Shown: positions 34,440 through 43,238 of the stretch, one piece after another
How positions within the stretch are numbered: position 1 is the stretch's first letter
How the letters are laid out: each line of letters opens with the position of its first letter
NCBI GenBank assembly: GCA_902749685.1
Contig: CACVKW010000605.1
Coordinates: 1-64,000, forward strand
Direction of reading: 5' to 3'
DNA: 64,000 nucleotides
Source of the DNA: Olavius sp. associated proteobacterium Delta 1
Lineage (GTDB): Bacteria > Desulfobacterota > Desulfobacteria > Desulfobacterales > JAFDCJ01
Program-made: the position numbers and the translations under genes
The notes under the pieces: generated by a model
The model's input: only the letters and a program-made list of their open reading frames with translations
Databases searched by the model: none
What the model was told of the DNA's origin: nothing

Positions 34440-35075
34440 CTACTTGGCGCACATTTTCAGGATGAACTTGGTTTGAAGGCGGATATAATCTTCCAGGCTG
34501 TAGTGGCGGGCCAGGTACCAGCGCCTGAAAGTCCATTTATGCCCCAAAACCACAATGTTGTGAGCTGCAAGTTCAATATCCTGCTCTTCAAGACCCTGCA
34601 ATTCGCCTGAAGCCGAAAGGCGGGCCAGCACTTCGACAAACAGGCCGGTGATGCGAAGCTCGTTTTCAAGCACTCTTTGCTGCCACTGGGACGGCAATGA
34701 CTGGCTCTCCTGGTAAATCAGTAAAATAAAGTCACTCATGCGGTGACAGACCATGAAATATTCACGGATTACGCCGGCCAAGGCTGCATGGCCGGCTGTT
34801 GTTCGAGACATGGCCTCGGTGACGCCGCGTTCCACTTCTGCATGAATTGATTCACACACCATATAAAGGATATCTTCTTTGGAGGCGAAATATTCATACA
34901 GGGAGCCGATGGAAATACCGGATGCGCGGGCTATCTGACGGGTGGTTGTTTTATGGAAGCCCCGTGCAATGAAAAGCTGAACGGCAGCATCGGCGATCTG
35001 GCGGCGTCTGCGTTGAACCAGATCAGGGTCCTTTACCTGGGTCGGAATGTCCTTGGTTCTGATTAGTTCTTGCAT
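34440..35075 (-). CDS. TetR/AcrR-family repressor of the acyl-CoA genes
   Basis: 211 residues. N-terminal HTH: RRRQIADAAVQLFIARGFHK, TTRQIARASGISIGSLYEYF, ASKEDILYMVCESI. The C-terminal ligand domain is all-helical and unrecognised. The gene is divergent from the crotonase gene, with two near-identical 20-bp palindromes between them, one near each predicted promoter, so it probably controls both directions and itself. An acyl-CoA ligand is likely by context (FadR-like TetRs). Confidence 0.9.
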   Translation of the reverse strand: MQELIRTKDIPTQVKDPDLVQRRRRQIADAAVQLFIARGFHKTTTRQIARASGISIGSLYEYFASKEDILYMVCESIHAEVERGVTEAMSRTTAGHAALAGVIREYFMVCHRMSDFILLIYQESQSLPSQWQQRVLENELRITGLFVEVLARLSASGELQGLEEQDIELAAHNIVVLGHKWTFRRWYLARHYSLEDYIRLQTKFILKMCAK

Positions 35076-35110
35076 GGTAACGCTTTAACCCGGATAATAA
35101 AATTGCAATT

Positions 35111-35130
35111 ATGAGCGAGCGCTCACTCAT
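35111..35130. promoter_or_regulatory. TetR operator 1 (tetR side) with promoter
   Basis: ATGAGCGAGCGCTCACTCAT, a nearly perfect palindrome. On the minus strand it lies just downstream of TTGACA (35162-35157) and TATTTA (35138-35133, 18-base spacer), covering the expected transcription start of tetR, the position of an autorepression site. Confidence 0.75.
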
Positions 35131-35255
35131 ATTAAATAACATGCTTTTCTTTTTCTTGTCAAGCGATTCTAATACTTAGTTATTTATAATATAACCTACT
35201 AAAATAACAATCTATTATAGTGGATATTTTTGACATATAAATAATAATAAAGGTA

Positions 35256-35312
35256 TTGACAAATACCAAATGTTCAAGTAAAAAAATGAATTATGAGCGA
35301 GCGCTCGCTCAT
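35256..35312 (+). promoter_or_regulatory. TetR operator 2 (crotonase side) with promoter
   Basis: ATGAGCGAGCGCTCGCTCAT (35293-35312) is a perfect palindrome with the same half-site as operator 1. It lies 9 bases after a likely promoter, TTGACA (35256-35261) and TAAAAA (35279-35284, 17-base spacer), about 105 bases before the crotonase ATG. The 160 bases between the operators are AT-rich and hold no gene. Confidence 0.75.
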
Positions 35313-35415
35313 ATTAAGAATTCGGCTCACCGAGTACCGTTAAGCCAAATACTCAATCAAGTTCGACAACAATTTTCGATACGGCGTCATTAAGCGCCTA
35401 GTCGGGGAGGAACAC

Positions 35416-36198
35416 ATGGGTGATAGTGTATTGCTGGTAGAAGAAGATGCCGGGGTCGTTACGTTAACGCTTAACCGTCCGGAATTCATGAATTCTTTGA
35501 ATTTTCCCCTGTTGCATGCACTGCGGGATCAGATCGAATCCTTTCGATTCAGAGCAGATGTTCGGGTCGTAATAATTACGGGCTCCGGTGAAAAGGCCTT
35601 CTGTGCCGGCGCCGACCTGAAGGAGCGAGCCACCCTGGCTCCCGAAAAGGTCAAAGAATATATTTTTACCATCCGAAATCTTTTCACATCGATTGAACAA
35701 TTAAATAAAGCCGTCATTGTCGCCGTGAATGGAATCGCGCTGGGAGGCGGTACAGAACTGGCACTGGCCGGTGATATTCGGATCGCGTCCAACAGCGCCA
35801 TCATGGGACTTACCGAAACCCGACTGGCGATCATACCGGGTGCCGGCGGCACCCAGCGATTACCGCGCCTGGTGGGCAAAGGAAAAGCCAAAGAACTCAT
35901 CTTTACCGGTGGACGGGTTAATGCCCGGGAAGCGCTCGACATTGGATTGGTGAACAAGATTTGTGAGCCGCAGGACTTGATCGATGAATGCAAAAAGATG
36001 GCCGCCATGATTTGCGCAACCGGTCCCATAGCGATTGAGCAGGCCAAATACGCCATCAATCATGGTTTCGAGACTGATATTAACACCGGTTTGGCCATCG
36101 AGTCAAATGCCTATTGGGTGTGTATCCCCACCGAAGATCGCCTGGAAGGTCTGGCGGCTTTCAAAGAAAAAAGAAAACCGGTGTTCAAGGGCAAATAG
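35416..36198 (+). CDS. enoyl-CoA hydratase, methylglutaconyl-CoA hydratase-like
   Basis: 260 residues of the crotonase family. Oxyanion-hole segment GEKAFCAGADLKERA, NGIALGGGTELALAGD; both catalytic Glu are present, in GLTETRLAIIPGAGGTQRLP and GKAKELIFTGG. The TETRLAIIPG...RLPRLVG...KELIFTG run resembles methylglutaconyl-CoA hydratases (AUH/LiuC) more than short-chain ECH. With the HMG-CoA-lyase-like gene downstream this suggests leucine/isovaleryl-CoA breakdown. GGGGAGG precedes the ATG. Under TetR operator 2. Confidence 0.9.
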   Translation: MGDSVLLVEEDAGVVTLTLNRPEFMNSLNFPLLHALRDQIESFRFRADVRVVIITGSGEKAFCAGADLKERATLAPEKVKEYIFTIRNLFTSIEQLNKAVIVAVNGIALGGGTELALAGDIRIASNSAIMGLTETRLAIIPGAGGTQRLPRLVGKGKAKELIFTGGRVNAREALDIGLVNKICEPQDLIDECKKMAAMICATGPIAIEQAKYAINHGFETDINTGLAIESNAYWVCIPTEDRLEGLAAFKEKRKPVFKGK

Positions 36199-36199
36199 G

Positions 36200-36260
36200 G
36201 TCAAATGCCTAAAATTAAGGAATGCTATCTATTTTAGAGTATTCAATACGTAATTGTTAA
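36200..36260. repeat. short CTAAAATTAAGG word remnant
   Basis: AAATGCCTAAAATTAAGG then GCTATCTATTTTAG: left-arm word and part of the core block of the composite element, without a clear right arm. Lies between the crotonase and lyase genes. Confidence 0.4.
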
Positions 36261-36280
36261 AATTTTATCTGGAGGTTATC

Positions 36281-37447
36281 ATGACAGAGTATGATTACAA
36301 AAAAATTTTTCCGCGAATGCCTGAAAAGGTTACCATCGGTGATATTACCGTCCGAGATGGCTTTCAACACCTGGAACAGTTTATCTCAACTAGGGCCAAA
36401 ATTTTCTATGCCGAAGAACTGATTTTTGCCGGTTGCCGCAACATAGAAGTTACCAACCTTGGAAATCCCTATTTGATGCCGCAATTTAGCGATGCGGAAG
36501 AGATTCTGGCTCACCTGCGCAGCGATCGCTTCAAAAAGCGCTGCGATAGGAAGGGTATAAATTACGATGACCTCTGTATTACGGCCGTGACCATTCGTGA
36601 AAAATCTGTGGATCGTGCGATCCAACTCAAAGAAAAGGGGATTGGTCCCGACCGCTGCCTGATGATGGTGTCCACGGAAGAGGAGCACCATTTTGCCAAT
36701 TCCGGCACGACGCTGCCGGTCTACTGGGCCGAAGCTGAACGTTGCATTAAAAAATGCACGGATGCCGGTCTCAAAATGTGCGGCACGGTCAGCACGATCT
36801 GGGGCAGTCCCATTGCCGGAGCCACAGAACTTAAGGATGCTGTGGAGTTTACCAAACGCTGGCTGGAGATCGGTGCTTCCGACATTGAGCATGCTGACCA
36901 TGACGGCAGTGCTTCGTCGCCGGATGTGTATCGATATTTTTCGATGATACTGGATGAAATACCCGACACCTCGCTGCACATTGCCCATTTTCACGAGACC
37001 AAGCGTGTGGCCGCCGCTTCGGTTCTGGCGGCATTGCAGGCGGGCATTACGCATTTCGAGGCAACCATCGGCGGCATGGGTGGTCAGCCGGCGAACTTCC
37101 TGGATGATTGCCCGGTACCGGGCACAGGGGCGTATTATTATGAAGATCCGAGGTATGTCGGCCTGATCTGTTTGGAAGATTTGCTGGTTCAAATTGATGA
37201 GATGGGCATTGAGCACGGCTATAATGTCGATCGCGTACTTTGGCTGGGCCGTCAGATGGAAAGAACTGTGGGAAAACGACTACGCAGCGAAGCAGCGGTT
37301 AACGGCCGAACCCTCAAAGAAGGACATCCTAAATTTGCCAGACCCGGGCTTCAGAAATTAAAGGGTAAATTGGGTGAGGATCCAAAACAGAATTGGCCTT
37401 CGGAATGGGATAGCGTTCCGGTGCTGCCGGAGCGGCATCGGTCGTGA
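36281..37447 (+). CDS. HMG-CoA lyase-like / pyruvate carboxyltransferase-family enzyme
   Basis: 388 residues from MTEYDYKKIFPRMPEKVTIG, with GGAGG 8 bases upstream. TIM-barrel carboxyltransferase fold: catalytic TVRDGFQH near residue 28, EVTNLGNP, metal-binding HIAHFHETK near residue 238, GMGGQPANF. HMG-CoA lyases have RDGLQN and a C-terminal Cys loop; here the loop reads FLDDCPVPGTGAYYYED and the protein is about 80 residues longer, so it is a divergent member. With the MG-CoA-hydratase-like neighbour, cleavage of 3-hydroxy-3-methylglutaryl-CoA or a similar hydroxyacyl-CoA is the best guess. Confidence 0.82.
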   Translation: MTEYDYKKIFPRMPEKVTIGDITVRDGFQHLEQFISTRAKIFYAEELIFAGCRNIEVTNLGNPYLMPQFSDAEEILAHLRSDRFKKRCDRKGINYDDLCITAVTIREKSVDRAIQLKEKGIGPDRCLMMVSTEEEHHFANSGTTLPVYWAEAERCIKKCTDAGLKMCGTVSTIWGSPIAGATELKDAVEFTKRWLEIGASDIEHADHDGSASSPDVYRYFSMILDEIPDTSLHIAHFHETKRVAAASVLAALQAGITHFEATIGGMGGQPANFLDDCPVPGTGAYYYEDPRYVGLICLEDLLVQIDEMGIEHGYNVDRVLWLGRQMERTVGKRLRSEAAVNGRTLKEGHPKFARPGLQKLKGKLGEDPKQNWPSEWDSVPVLPERHRS

Positions 37448-37514
37448 AAACGTTAATCGTGCCTTAGCGGCGTCGCAGCGACATGTTGTTGTCGATATTG
37501 CCGGGTGTTTGGGC

Positions 37515-37578
37515 ATTTTAGAGGTCTCAGGTGTCAGGTTTCGGGTGTCAGGAAAAACCCGACACCTGGCGCATAAAG
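37515..37578. repeat. CAGGTGTCAGGTTTCGGGTG inverted word element
   Basis: GTCTCAGGTGTCAGGTTTCG, GGTGTCAGG, then AAAAA and CCCGACACCTGGCG: the same word as at 29.5 kb with a short inverted partner. The gap 37448-37705 holds nothing else recognised. Confidence 0.5.
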
Positions 37579-37705
37579 AATAAGCCACCCCGCCAGCATG
37601 TATACTTTAAAATAATTTGACTTCTACATCACTTTACAGGCATAATAATAGGTAACACCTTGGAATAATTTGCAACTCAAAATATTGCGAGAAAGGTTTT
37701 TCTGC

Positions 37706-38203
37706 ATGAAAGCATTGAATGCCGGTGCCTTTATTTGTTTATTCACTTTATTCGTGGCGTGCAGCGCCCCGGATAAACCCATCTATCATGATGTGACTTA
37801 CGAATATGATGTGGATGTCGACTTTAACCGAATAAAAACTTATAATTGGGTTAAGATGCCGGCAACATCACGAATAGACGAATTCAATCAGATACGGATT
37901 AAGAGGGTCGTCAATGCTAAATTAAAGGCCCTGGGTTTGAAGGTTAAGATCGATAATCCGGATATATTTCTCGTCATGTATGGCGGGGGCTATAAAGCAG
38001 TTGATATGACCGTAATGATGGACTATGCCGTTTATGATGTTGGCCGACTTAAACTGGCGATGTATGATGCCGAATCCCATAACGAAATCTGGTGGGCGGA
38101 GGCCAGAGCCGATTTGTTTTTCGACATGACCCCGGCCCAGAAGGATGAAGTCATAGAGACCTCCGTCCAGAGAATACTCGAGTATTATCCTCCTCGTCCA
38201 TAA
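37706..38203 (+). CDS. DUF4136-type lipoprotein
   Basis: 165 residues. Lipoprotein signal MKALNAGAFICLFTLFVACS (lipobox FVAC, Cys near residue 19). Mature VDVDFNRIKTYNWVKMPATS, IRIKRVVNAKLKALGLKV, DIFLVMYGGGY and a C-terminal helix PAQKDEVIETSVQRILEYYP are the DUF4136 pattern. Function unknown, likely outer-membrane-anchored. A strong terminator follows, and the upstream gap isolates it as a single-gene unit. Confidence 0.85.
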   Translation: MKALNAGAFICLFTLFVACSAPDKPIYHDVTYEYDVDVDFNRIKTYNWVKMPATSRIDEFNQIRIKRVVNAKLKALGLKVKIDNPDIFLVMYGGGYKAVDMTVMMDYAVYDVGRLKLAMYDAESHNEIWWAEARADLFFDMTPAQKDEVIETSVQRILEYYPPRP

Positions 38204-38238
38204 TCTGTTTCCATCCTGAATCTTTAATCGTGTCAAGG

Positions 38239-38266
38239 GCAGAGCCATAGCGGCTCTGCTTTTTTT
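38239..38266 (+). terminator. rho-independent terminator
   Basis: GCAGAGCC-ATAGC-GGCTCTGC, an 8-bp perfect stem, followed by TTTTTTT. It lies 36 bases after the DUF4136 gene stop and faces the right way. Confidence 0.9.
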
Positions 38267-38464
38267 ATTCGAAATCGAAAACCTGGTCCTGTGGGCGGGG
38301 TTCACATCCCCACAACATTTAACTTTGGTATCCTGCCACAGGCCGGGGGAAGGATTTGATGCTTAAGTTTTGTTCCTTTTTGACCGATTAGAGATACATA
38401 ATGGTGTAAACTTTAAAAATTTTAGCCCTCAGTCAAATTGCGTTATCAGGGAGCGAAGGCGAGC

Positions 38465-39316
38465 GTGAAACAGGAAAAAATTGATCGTATCATGGCCCAG
38501 GTCAAAGCATTTCCAGGCATGCCGGCAACCTCGGCACAATTGCTTACCATGCTTAAAGATCCGGAATCTTCAGCCACCCAAATCGAAAACGTTTTAAAAT
38601 ATGATCCAGGGCTGACTGCAAATATTTTGAAGCTGACCAATTCTGCGTATTTTGGGATCCCTTCCAAGGTGAGTTCGGTGAAACAGGCCGTCGTTCTGCT
38701 AGGCTGGAAACGCCTGCTGCAGCTGGTGATGACCATGTGCATGAGTACGGTTATGAAAAAGCCGGTGCCCGGTTATGACATGCCTCACGGCGAGCTCTGG
38801 CGGCATTCGGTGGCGGTGTCCGTTGCGGCCGAGTTGGTGGTGAAAGCATTGAAAATACCCGGCGCCGACGAAGTTTTTACGGCCGCACTTTTGCACGATG
38901 TGGGAAAACTGGTTTTGGGTGGCTTTGTCCAGAACGATATACAGCAGATAGAAGCCATGGTCTCCAAAGGTATTGCTTTTGAGGTTGCCGAATTTATCGT
39001 GCTTGGAACCGATCATGCTAATATCGGCGCTCGAATTTTGGAAAATTGGTCCTTTCCCGAAGAGTTGGTCAATGCCGTCAACTGGCATCACGATCCCGAA
39101 ACATGTGAGAACCACTGCACTTTCAGCGATATTGTGCATGTCGCCAATATTCTGGGGTTGATGATCGGCTTTGGCAAGGGCGGCAACGGAATTGAAACGG
39201 TGCCATCTAATTCGGTAACCGAGCGTTTAGGATTTAAACCCGTTCATCTGGAGTCACTGGCCGAAGAGACCCTGACCGGGGTTAACAAACTGGCTGATAT
39301 CCTGATGATCCAGTAG
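38465..39316 (+). CDS. HDOD-domain signalling protein
   Basis: 283 residues from a GTG at 38465, with GGAG about 14 bases upstream; a TTG start at 38438 would add nine. The HDOD domain runs through FPGMPATSAQLLTMLKDPES, KYDPGLTANILKLTNSAYFG and VKQAVVLLGWKRLLQLVMTM, with HD residues in TAALLHDVGKLVLGG and HANIGARILENW and NWHHDPETC. HDOD proteins lack the full HD phosphodiesterase site and act in signalling, motility or stress control. Monocistronic. The 38267-38464 gap shows one GGGG-TTCACAT-CCCC hairpin near 38297 and otherwise nothing. Confidence 0.88.
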   Translation: MKQEKIDRIMAQVKAFPGMPATSAQLLTMLKDPESSATQIENVLKYDPGLTANILKLTNSAYFGIPSKVSSVKQAVVLLGWKRLLQLVMTMCMSTVMKKPVPGYDMPHGELWRHSVAVSVAAELVVKALKIPGADEVFTAALLHDVGKLVLGGFVQNDIQQIEAMVSKGIAFEVAEFIVLGTDHANIGARILENWSFPEELVNAVNWHHDPETCENHCTFSDIVHVANILGLMIGFGKGGNGIETVPSNSVTERLGFKPVHLESLAEETLTGVNKLADILMIQ

Positions 39317-39321
39317 GATAT

Positions 39322-39462
39322 TAATTGAATATTGAAGATTGAAGAATGAATATTTGTGGAAGTCGCTTTGCTCCGCCCTTTTTATGATAGGTCTTTTTAA
39401 ATTGATTCGCCGGCGGCGGACCTTAAATCTTCAATTTACAATTTACAATCTTCAATCAAATA
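39322..39462. repeat. composite element with ATTGAAG / CTTCAAT arms
   Basis: Left arm TTAATTGAATATTGAAG, ATTGAAGAATGAATATTTG. Core GTCGCTTTGCTCCGCC, then TTTTTAAATTGATTCGCCGG. Right arm AAATCTTCAATTTACAATTT, ACAATCTTCAATC. Fills the gap between convergent HDOD and radical SAM genes and slightly overlaps the latter's stop. Confidence 0.72.
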
Positions 39463-41045
39463 TAGTCCACCCATTGCCACCGAATCGTGTTGCCTGACTC
39501 CTGACAGATCAAATCCCCATGGTGCAGCGCATGAATCAGGGTATCCCGAATCAATTGCGGCCTTGCTTCTAATTCGGTGCTGATTTTATCCGAAAGGATT
39601 TTAAGGGTGTCTTCCGTGCTCAACGGCTGTCCAGCATGTGGCCAGGATCCATTTTGCTCAATGACGTTTTTCATCATCAGATCATACACCAGGACAATGC
39701 GCTCCAGATTGTTTACCTGGTCTGCTTCCTGGGCTGAAGCAGCTTCTTTCAGCATGCGCTGTTGGATATCCGCCAGCAGCAGGGTGTACTCATCCTCCCA
39801 ACCGATCACGATTTTATCCAGCGTTTGCCGGTCGACCCCAGGCGTTTCTACAATTGCTCGATTTGCATGATATTCAGACCAGTCATCGGTTAAGATCTTG
39901 ATGCCGTATTGATCGCTGTTCTCGCGTATTTCCGTGCCGGGAAAGGGGGCGAGCAGATGAAAACCGAATGACAGGCCCAGCTCTTTTAATTGTTCGCCAA
40001 AATCCAGGGTCTGCCGGATGGTTTGCCGGGTTTCTCCCGGTAAACCGAGGATAAAGGATGCGTGAGGGGTAATCCCGCTGCGCCGGCACATGTCAACCGC
40101 CTCAACCACCTGTTCCCGGGTGATGCCCTTTTTAATCGTTTTCAGGATTTGCGGATTGCCCGATTCGATGCCGAAGCTGACTGCGCTGCAACCGGCAGCC
40201 TTCATTCTGGCCAAAATTTCTTCGGAAACGGTGTCGACCCGGGCAAAAGATGTCCACCTCAGTTCCAGTCGCCGGTCGACAATTTCGTCGCACACGGCCA
40301 GACAATGCTTTCGATTGGCGGTAAACAGATCATCGGCAATGTTAATCTGATGAAAATTCAGAGAGTTCACATATTCCAACTCATCGACAACATTGCCGGG
40401 GCTGCGATAGCGAACCCTGGATCCCACCATTTTACGGCCCACACAGAATATACACTTAAACGGGCATCCGCGGCTGGTGGTCAGGCTGATCGGCATTCCA
40501 AGCGCACGGTAGCGACCCAGCGGCAGCAATCCGCGCGCCGGATCCGGCAGCTCATCCAGATCTGCGATGGGGTCTCTAGGTGCGGTATGGCAGATTTCAG
40601 AATGCTTGCGGTAGGCAATTCCATTGACACCGTCCCAATCACTGCCAGTGTCCACTGCGCGGCACAGATCGACGATTGTCCGCTCGCCTTCACCCAGTAC
40701 AAGCATATCCAACTCCGAATGCTTTTTAAGCGTTTCCCGGGTACAAAAAGTCACATGGGGGCCGCCCATAACCGATAATATATCCGGATTCAGACGCTTA
40801 ATGTCCCGGATGACGCCCATTCCATTGTCAAAGGTCATCGTGACGGCGGTTAAGCCGACCAATTGAGGCTGAAACTTTTCCAGCACATTTTGCAGCATGG
40901 TCTGGCTGTAGGGATAAACAACCAGATCAAGAATTTTTACCTCGATGCCGGCTTCGCATAGAGCCGATGCCAAATAGGCCAATCCCAGGGGAGGAGAAGG
41001 GGTTTCGGAAATAGGGTAGTAGGGATTTATTAGTAGAACTCGCAT
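39456..41045 (-). CDS. B12-binding radical SAM protein
   Basis: 529 residues. N-terminal cobalamin-binding domain (about 1-140; MRVLLINPYYPISETPSPPL, VGLTAVTMTFDNGMGVIRDI, VMGGPHVTF), then radical SAM domain (about 175-400) with the 4Fe-4S motif CPFKCIFC in TTSRGCPFKCIFCVGRKMVG, and a C-terminal helical tail. Lacks the His ligand of base-off B12 proteins, as usual in this class. Likely a methyltransferase or other radical reaction; substrate unknown. Related in layout to the protein at 52.3 kb. Confidence 0.9.
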   Translation of the reverse strand: MRVLLINPYYPISETPSPPLGLAYLASALCEAGIEVKILDLVVYPYSQTMLQNVLEKFQPQLVGLTAVTMTFDNGMGVIRDIKRLNPDILSVMGGPHVTFCTRETLKKHSELDMLVLGEGERTIVDLCRAVDTGSDWDGVNGIAYRKHSEICHTAPRDPIADLDELPDPARGLLPLGRYRALGMPISLTTSRGCPFKCIFCVGRKMVGSRVRYRSPGNVVDELEYVNSLNFHQINIADDLFTANRKHCLAVCDEIVDRRLELRWTSFARVDTVSEEILARMKAAGCSAVSFGIESGNPQILKTIKKGITREQVVEAVDMCRRSGITPHASFILGLPGETRQTIRQTLDFGEQLKELGLSFGFHLLAPFPGTEIRENSDQYGIKILTDDWSEYHANRAIVETPGVDRQTLDKIVIGWEDEYTLLLADIQQRMLKEAASAQEADQVNNLERIVLVYDLMMKNVIEQNGSWPHAGQPLSTEDTLKILSDKISTELEARPQLIRDTLIHALHHGDLICQESGNTIRWQWVDYI

Positions 41046-41077
41046 AATAGTCTGAATTCAACATCGGATTGTAAAAG

Positions 41078-41282
41078 TTTAAATTACAAATCACAAATAA
41101 CAAATCTCAAACAAATTCCAAACGAGCCTTAGAACTCAAATGAAGTATACCGAAATTAAAAAAAATCCAGGATACTTTTTGTATAACGAGAAGTCTATTG
41201 AAGCCCACGATATTGTTTTGATCATTGGATATTGTGATTTGAGATCTATTTGTAATTTGGTGCTTGTAATTTGTGTTTTCGT
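41078..41282. repeat. composite element with ACAAATC / GATTTGT arms
   Basis: Left arm AAATTACAAATCACAAATAA, CAAATCTCAAACAAATTCC. Interior 41125-41215 without core blocks. Right arm GATTTGAGATCTATTTGTAA, TTTGGTGCTTGTAATTTGTG. Good inverted arms. Confidence 0.65.
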
Positions 41283-41318
41283 AAAAAAAATGGGGACCGG
41301 ACAATATATCCGGCCCCC
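41283..41318 (-). terminator. rho-independent terminator of fhs
   Basis: On the minus strand GGGG-C-CCGGA, seven-base loop, TCCGG-T-CCCC, followed after one A by TTTTTTTT. It begins 23 bases after the fhs stop codon. Confidence 0.85.
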
Positions 41319-41340
41319 AATTAAATTACACATTTGGATG

Positions 41341-43104
41341 TTAGAACAATCCACTGACCTGTCCGGTTTCGACATCCACGTCAACGCGGCGGAAAGCCGG
41401 ATTTGAGCCTGTGCCCGGCATCAGGCTGATGGTGCCGGCGCAGGGGCACAGGAACTTGGCGCCGGAGTATATCAGCACGTCCCTGACGGGCAGTGTCCAA
41501 CCCTTGGGCGCACCCTTGCGTGTCGGGTCGGCGCTCAGACTGAGATGGGTTTTGACCATCATGGTGGCAAAGTCGTCGTACTTGGGATCGTTTTCGAGCA
41601 TCTTGGCCTTTGCTTCTGCTTCGGCGGTCCAGGACGCACCGTCCGCACCGTAGACTTCTTTAGCGATGATGTCGACGCGGTCGCGCAGTTTCATCTCCAG
41701 CGGATAGAGGAATTTGAAGTCGTTTTCCGCTTCACACGCTTCGACGACGGTATCGGCGAATTCCAGGGCACCCTCACCGCCTAGTTCCCAGTGTTTGGAC
41801 TCGGCGCAGCGGGCACCGGCCGCTTCGGCGGCCTTGCGGACGACTTTGCATTCTTCATCCGTGTCGGTGTAGAAGCGGTTGATGCAGACCACCGGGTTGA
41901 TGCCGGCTTTGCGAATGGTGTTGATGTGATGGACCATGTTTACGCAGCCCTTTTCAACCATTCCCACGTTCTCTTTGGTGTACTCGTCCGGCATGGCGAT
42001 ACCCGGCGTCACTTTCGGTCCGCCGCCGTGGCTTTTGAGCGCGCGGATGGTGGTGGTCAGAACTGATACGTGGGGTTTCAATCCGCTGAAGCGGGATTTG
42101 ACGTTCCAGAATTTTTCGAAGCCGATATCGGCGCCAAAACCGGATTCGGTGACATGATAGTCGAACAGTTTCAATCCAACACGGTCGGCAATAATCGAGG
42201 ACTGACCGACGGCGATGTTGGCAAACGGTCCCGCATGCACCATGCAGGGGTTGTACTCGGCGGTGCACATCATCGTGGGGTTGATGGTGTTGCGCATAAA
42301 AGCGGTCATGGCATTGCCGACTTCCAGGTCACCCGTCGTGACAGGTTTGCCGTTTTTGTCAAAGGCCACCGTGATATTGTTGAGCCTTTCTTTCAGATCG
42401 GCCAGGTCGCGGATAACCGACAGGATGGCCATACACTCGGAGCCCACCGCGATACCGAATTTGGACTGCATGGTGAAGCCGTCGAAGCGGCCGCCGATAC
42501 CAATGATGATGTTGCGCAGGGCCTGGGCACAGTAGTCAATGATCCAACCCATCTCGACCCGGGTGGGGTCGATGTTCAAACGCGGCATACCGGTCAAACG
42601 GTCCAACTGTTCATCAGTATAGTTGCGCTCATGCTGCATGCGCGAGGTCAAGGCCACCATGGCCAGGTTGTGGGAGTTCATGATGTCGTTGATGTCGCCG
42701 GTCAAGCCCAGCGAAAACTCGGTCATGGGGATCAGCAGAGAGTTGCCGCCGCCGGCTGCCGTTCCCTTGACATTCATGGTGGGGCCGCCGGAAGGCTGGC
42801 GCAGCGCGCCACCCACGTTCTTACCTCGTTTGCCGAGGCCTTCCATCAAGCCGCAGGAAGTGGTGCTCTTGCCCTCTCCCAGTGGCGTCGGGGTGATGGC
42901 CGTGACTTCGATGTATTTCCCGTCCGGTTTGTCCTGAAGACGGTTGATGATTTTAAGAAAATCGAGTTTGGCCAATCGGCCCATGGGAAGGATTTCATCT
43001 TTTTCCAGTCCCAGTTTGTCGCGCCACTCCTCGGGAGTCGGCATGTTTTTTTCAGCTGCTTCAGAAATTTGCCAGTCTGCCATTTTTACTGCATCATAAG
43101 GCAT
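41341..43104 (-). CDS. fhs: formate-tetrahydrofolate ligase
   Basis: 587 residues from [20 protein letters not shown], with AAGGAGG 8 bases upstream of the ATG at 43104. P-loop [20 protein letters not shown] near residue 70, [33 protein letters not shown]-type [17 protein letters not shown] and the C-terminal [20 protein letters not shown]. It makes 10-formyl-THF from formate, a step of the Wood-Ljungdahl methyl branch, fitting an anaerobe that oxidises acetyl-CoA fully or fixes CO2. Monocistronic here. Confidence 0.97.
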   Translation of the reverse strand: MPYDAVKMADWQISEAAEKNMPTPEEWRDKLGLEKDEILPMGRLAKLDFLKIINRLQDKPDGKYIEVTAITPTPLGEGKSTTSCGLMEGLGKRGKNVGGALRQPSGGPTMNVKGTAAGGGNSLLIPMTEFSLGLTGDINDIMNSHNLAMVALTSRMQHERNYTDEQLDRLTGMPRLNIDPTRVEMGWIIDYCAQALRNIIIGIGGRFDGFTMQSKFGIAVGSECMAILSVIRDLADLKERLNNITVAFDKNGKPVTTGDLEVGNAMTAFMRNTINPTMMCTAEYNPCMVHAGPFANIAVGQSSIIADRVGLKLFDYHVTESGFGADIGFEKFWNVKSRFSGLKPHVSVLTTTIRALKSHGGGPKVTPGIAMPDEYTKENVGMVEKGCVNMVHHINTIRKAGINPVVCINRFYTDTDEECKVVRKAAEAAGARCAESKHWELGGEGALEFADTVVEACEAENDFKFLYPLEMKLRDRVDIIAKEVYGADGASWTAEAEAKAKMLENDPKYDDFATMMVKTHLSLSADPTRKGAPKGWTLPVRDVLIYSGAKFLCPCAGTISLMPGTGSNPAFRRVDVDVETGQVSGLF

Positions 43105-43238
43105 AGTCAAATCCTCCTTTCCGTTAATGATTGTGAATCAACAGTTGTCAATTTCCAGTTTCCGATATTGATTGTGTACCAGTGATCTTGACAGGCCTGA
43201 TCTGCAAAATCAGTTTCTGACAGGTTATAGGCCTCCTA

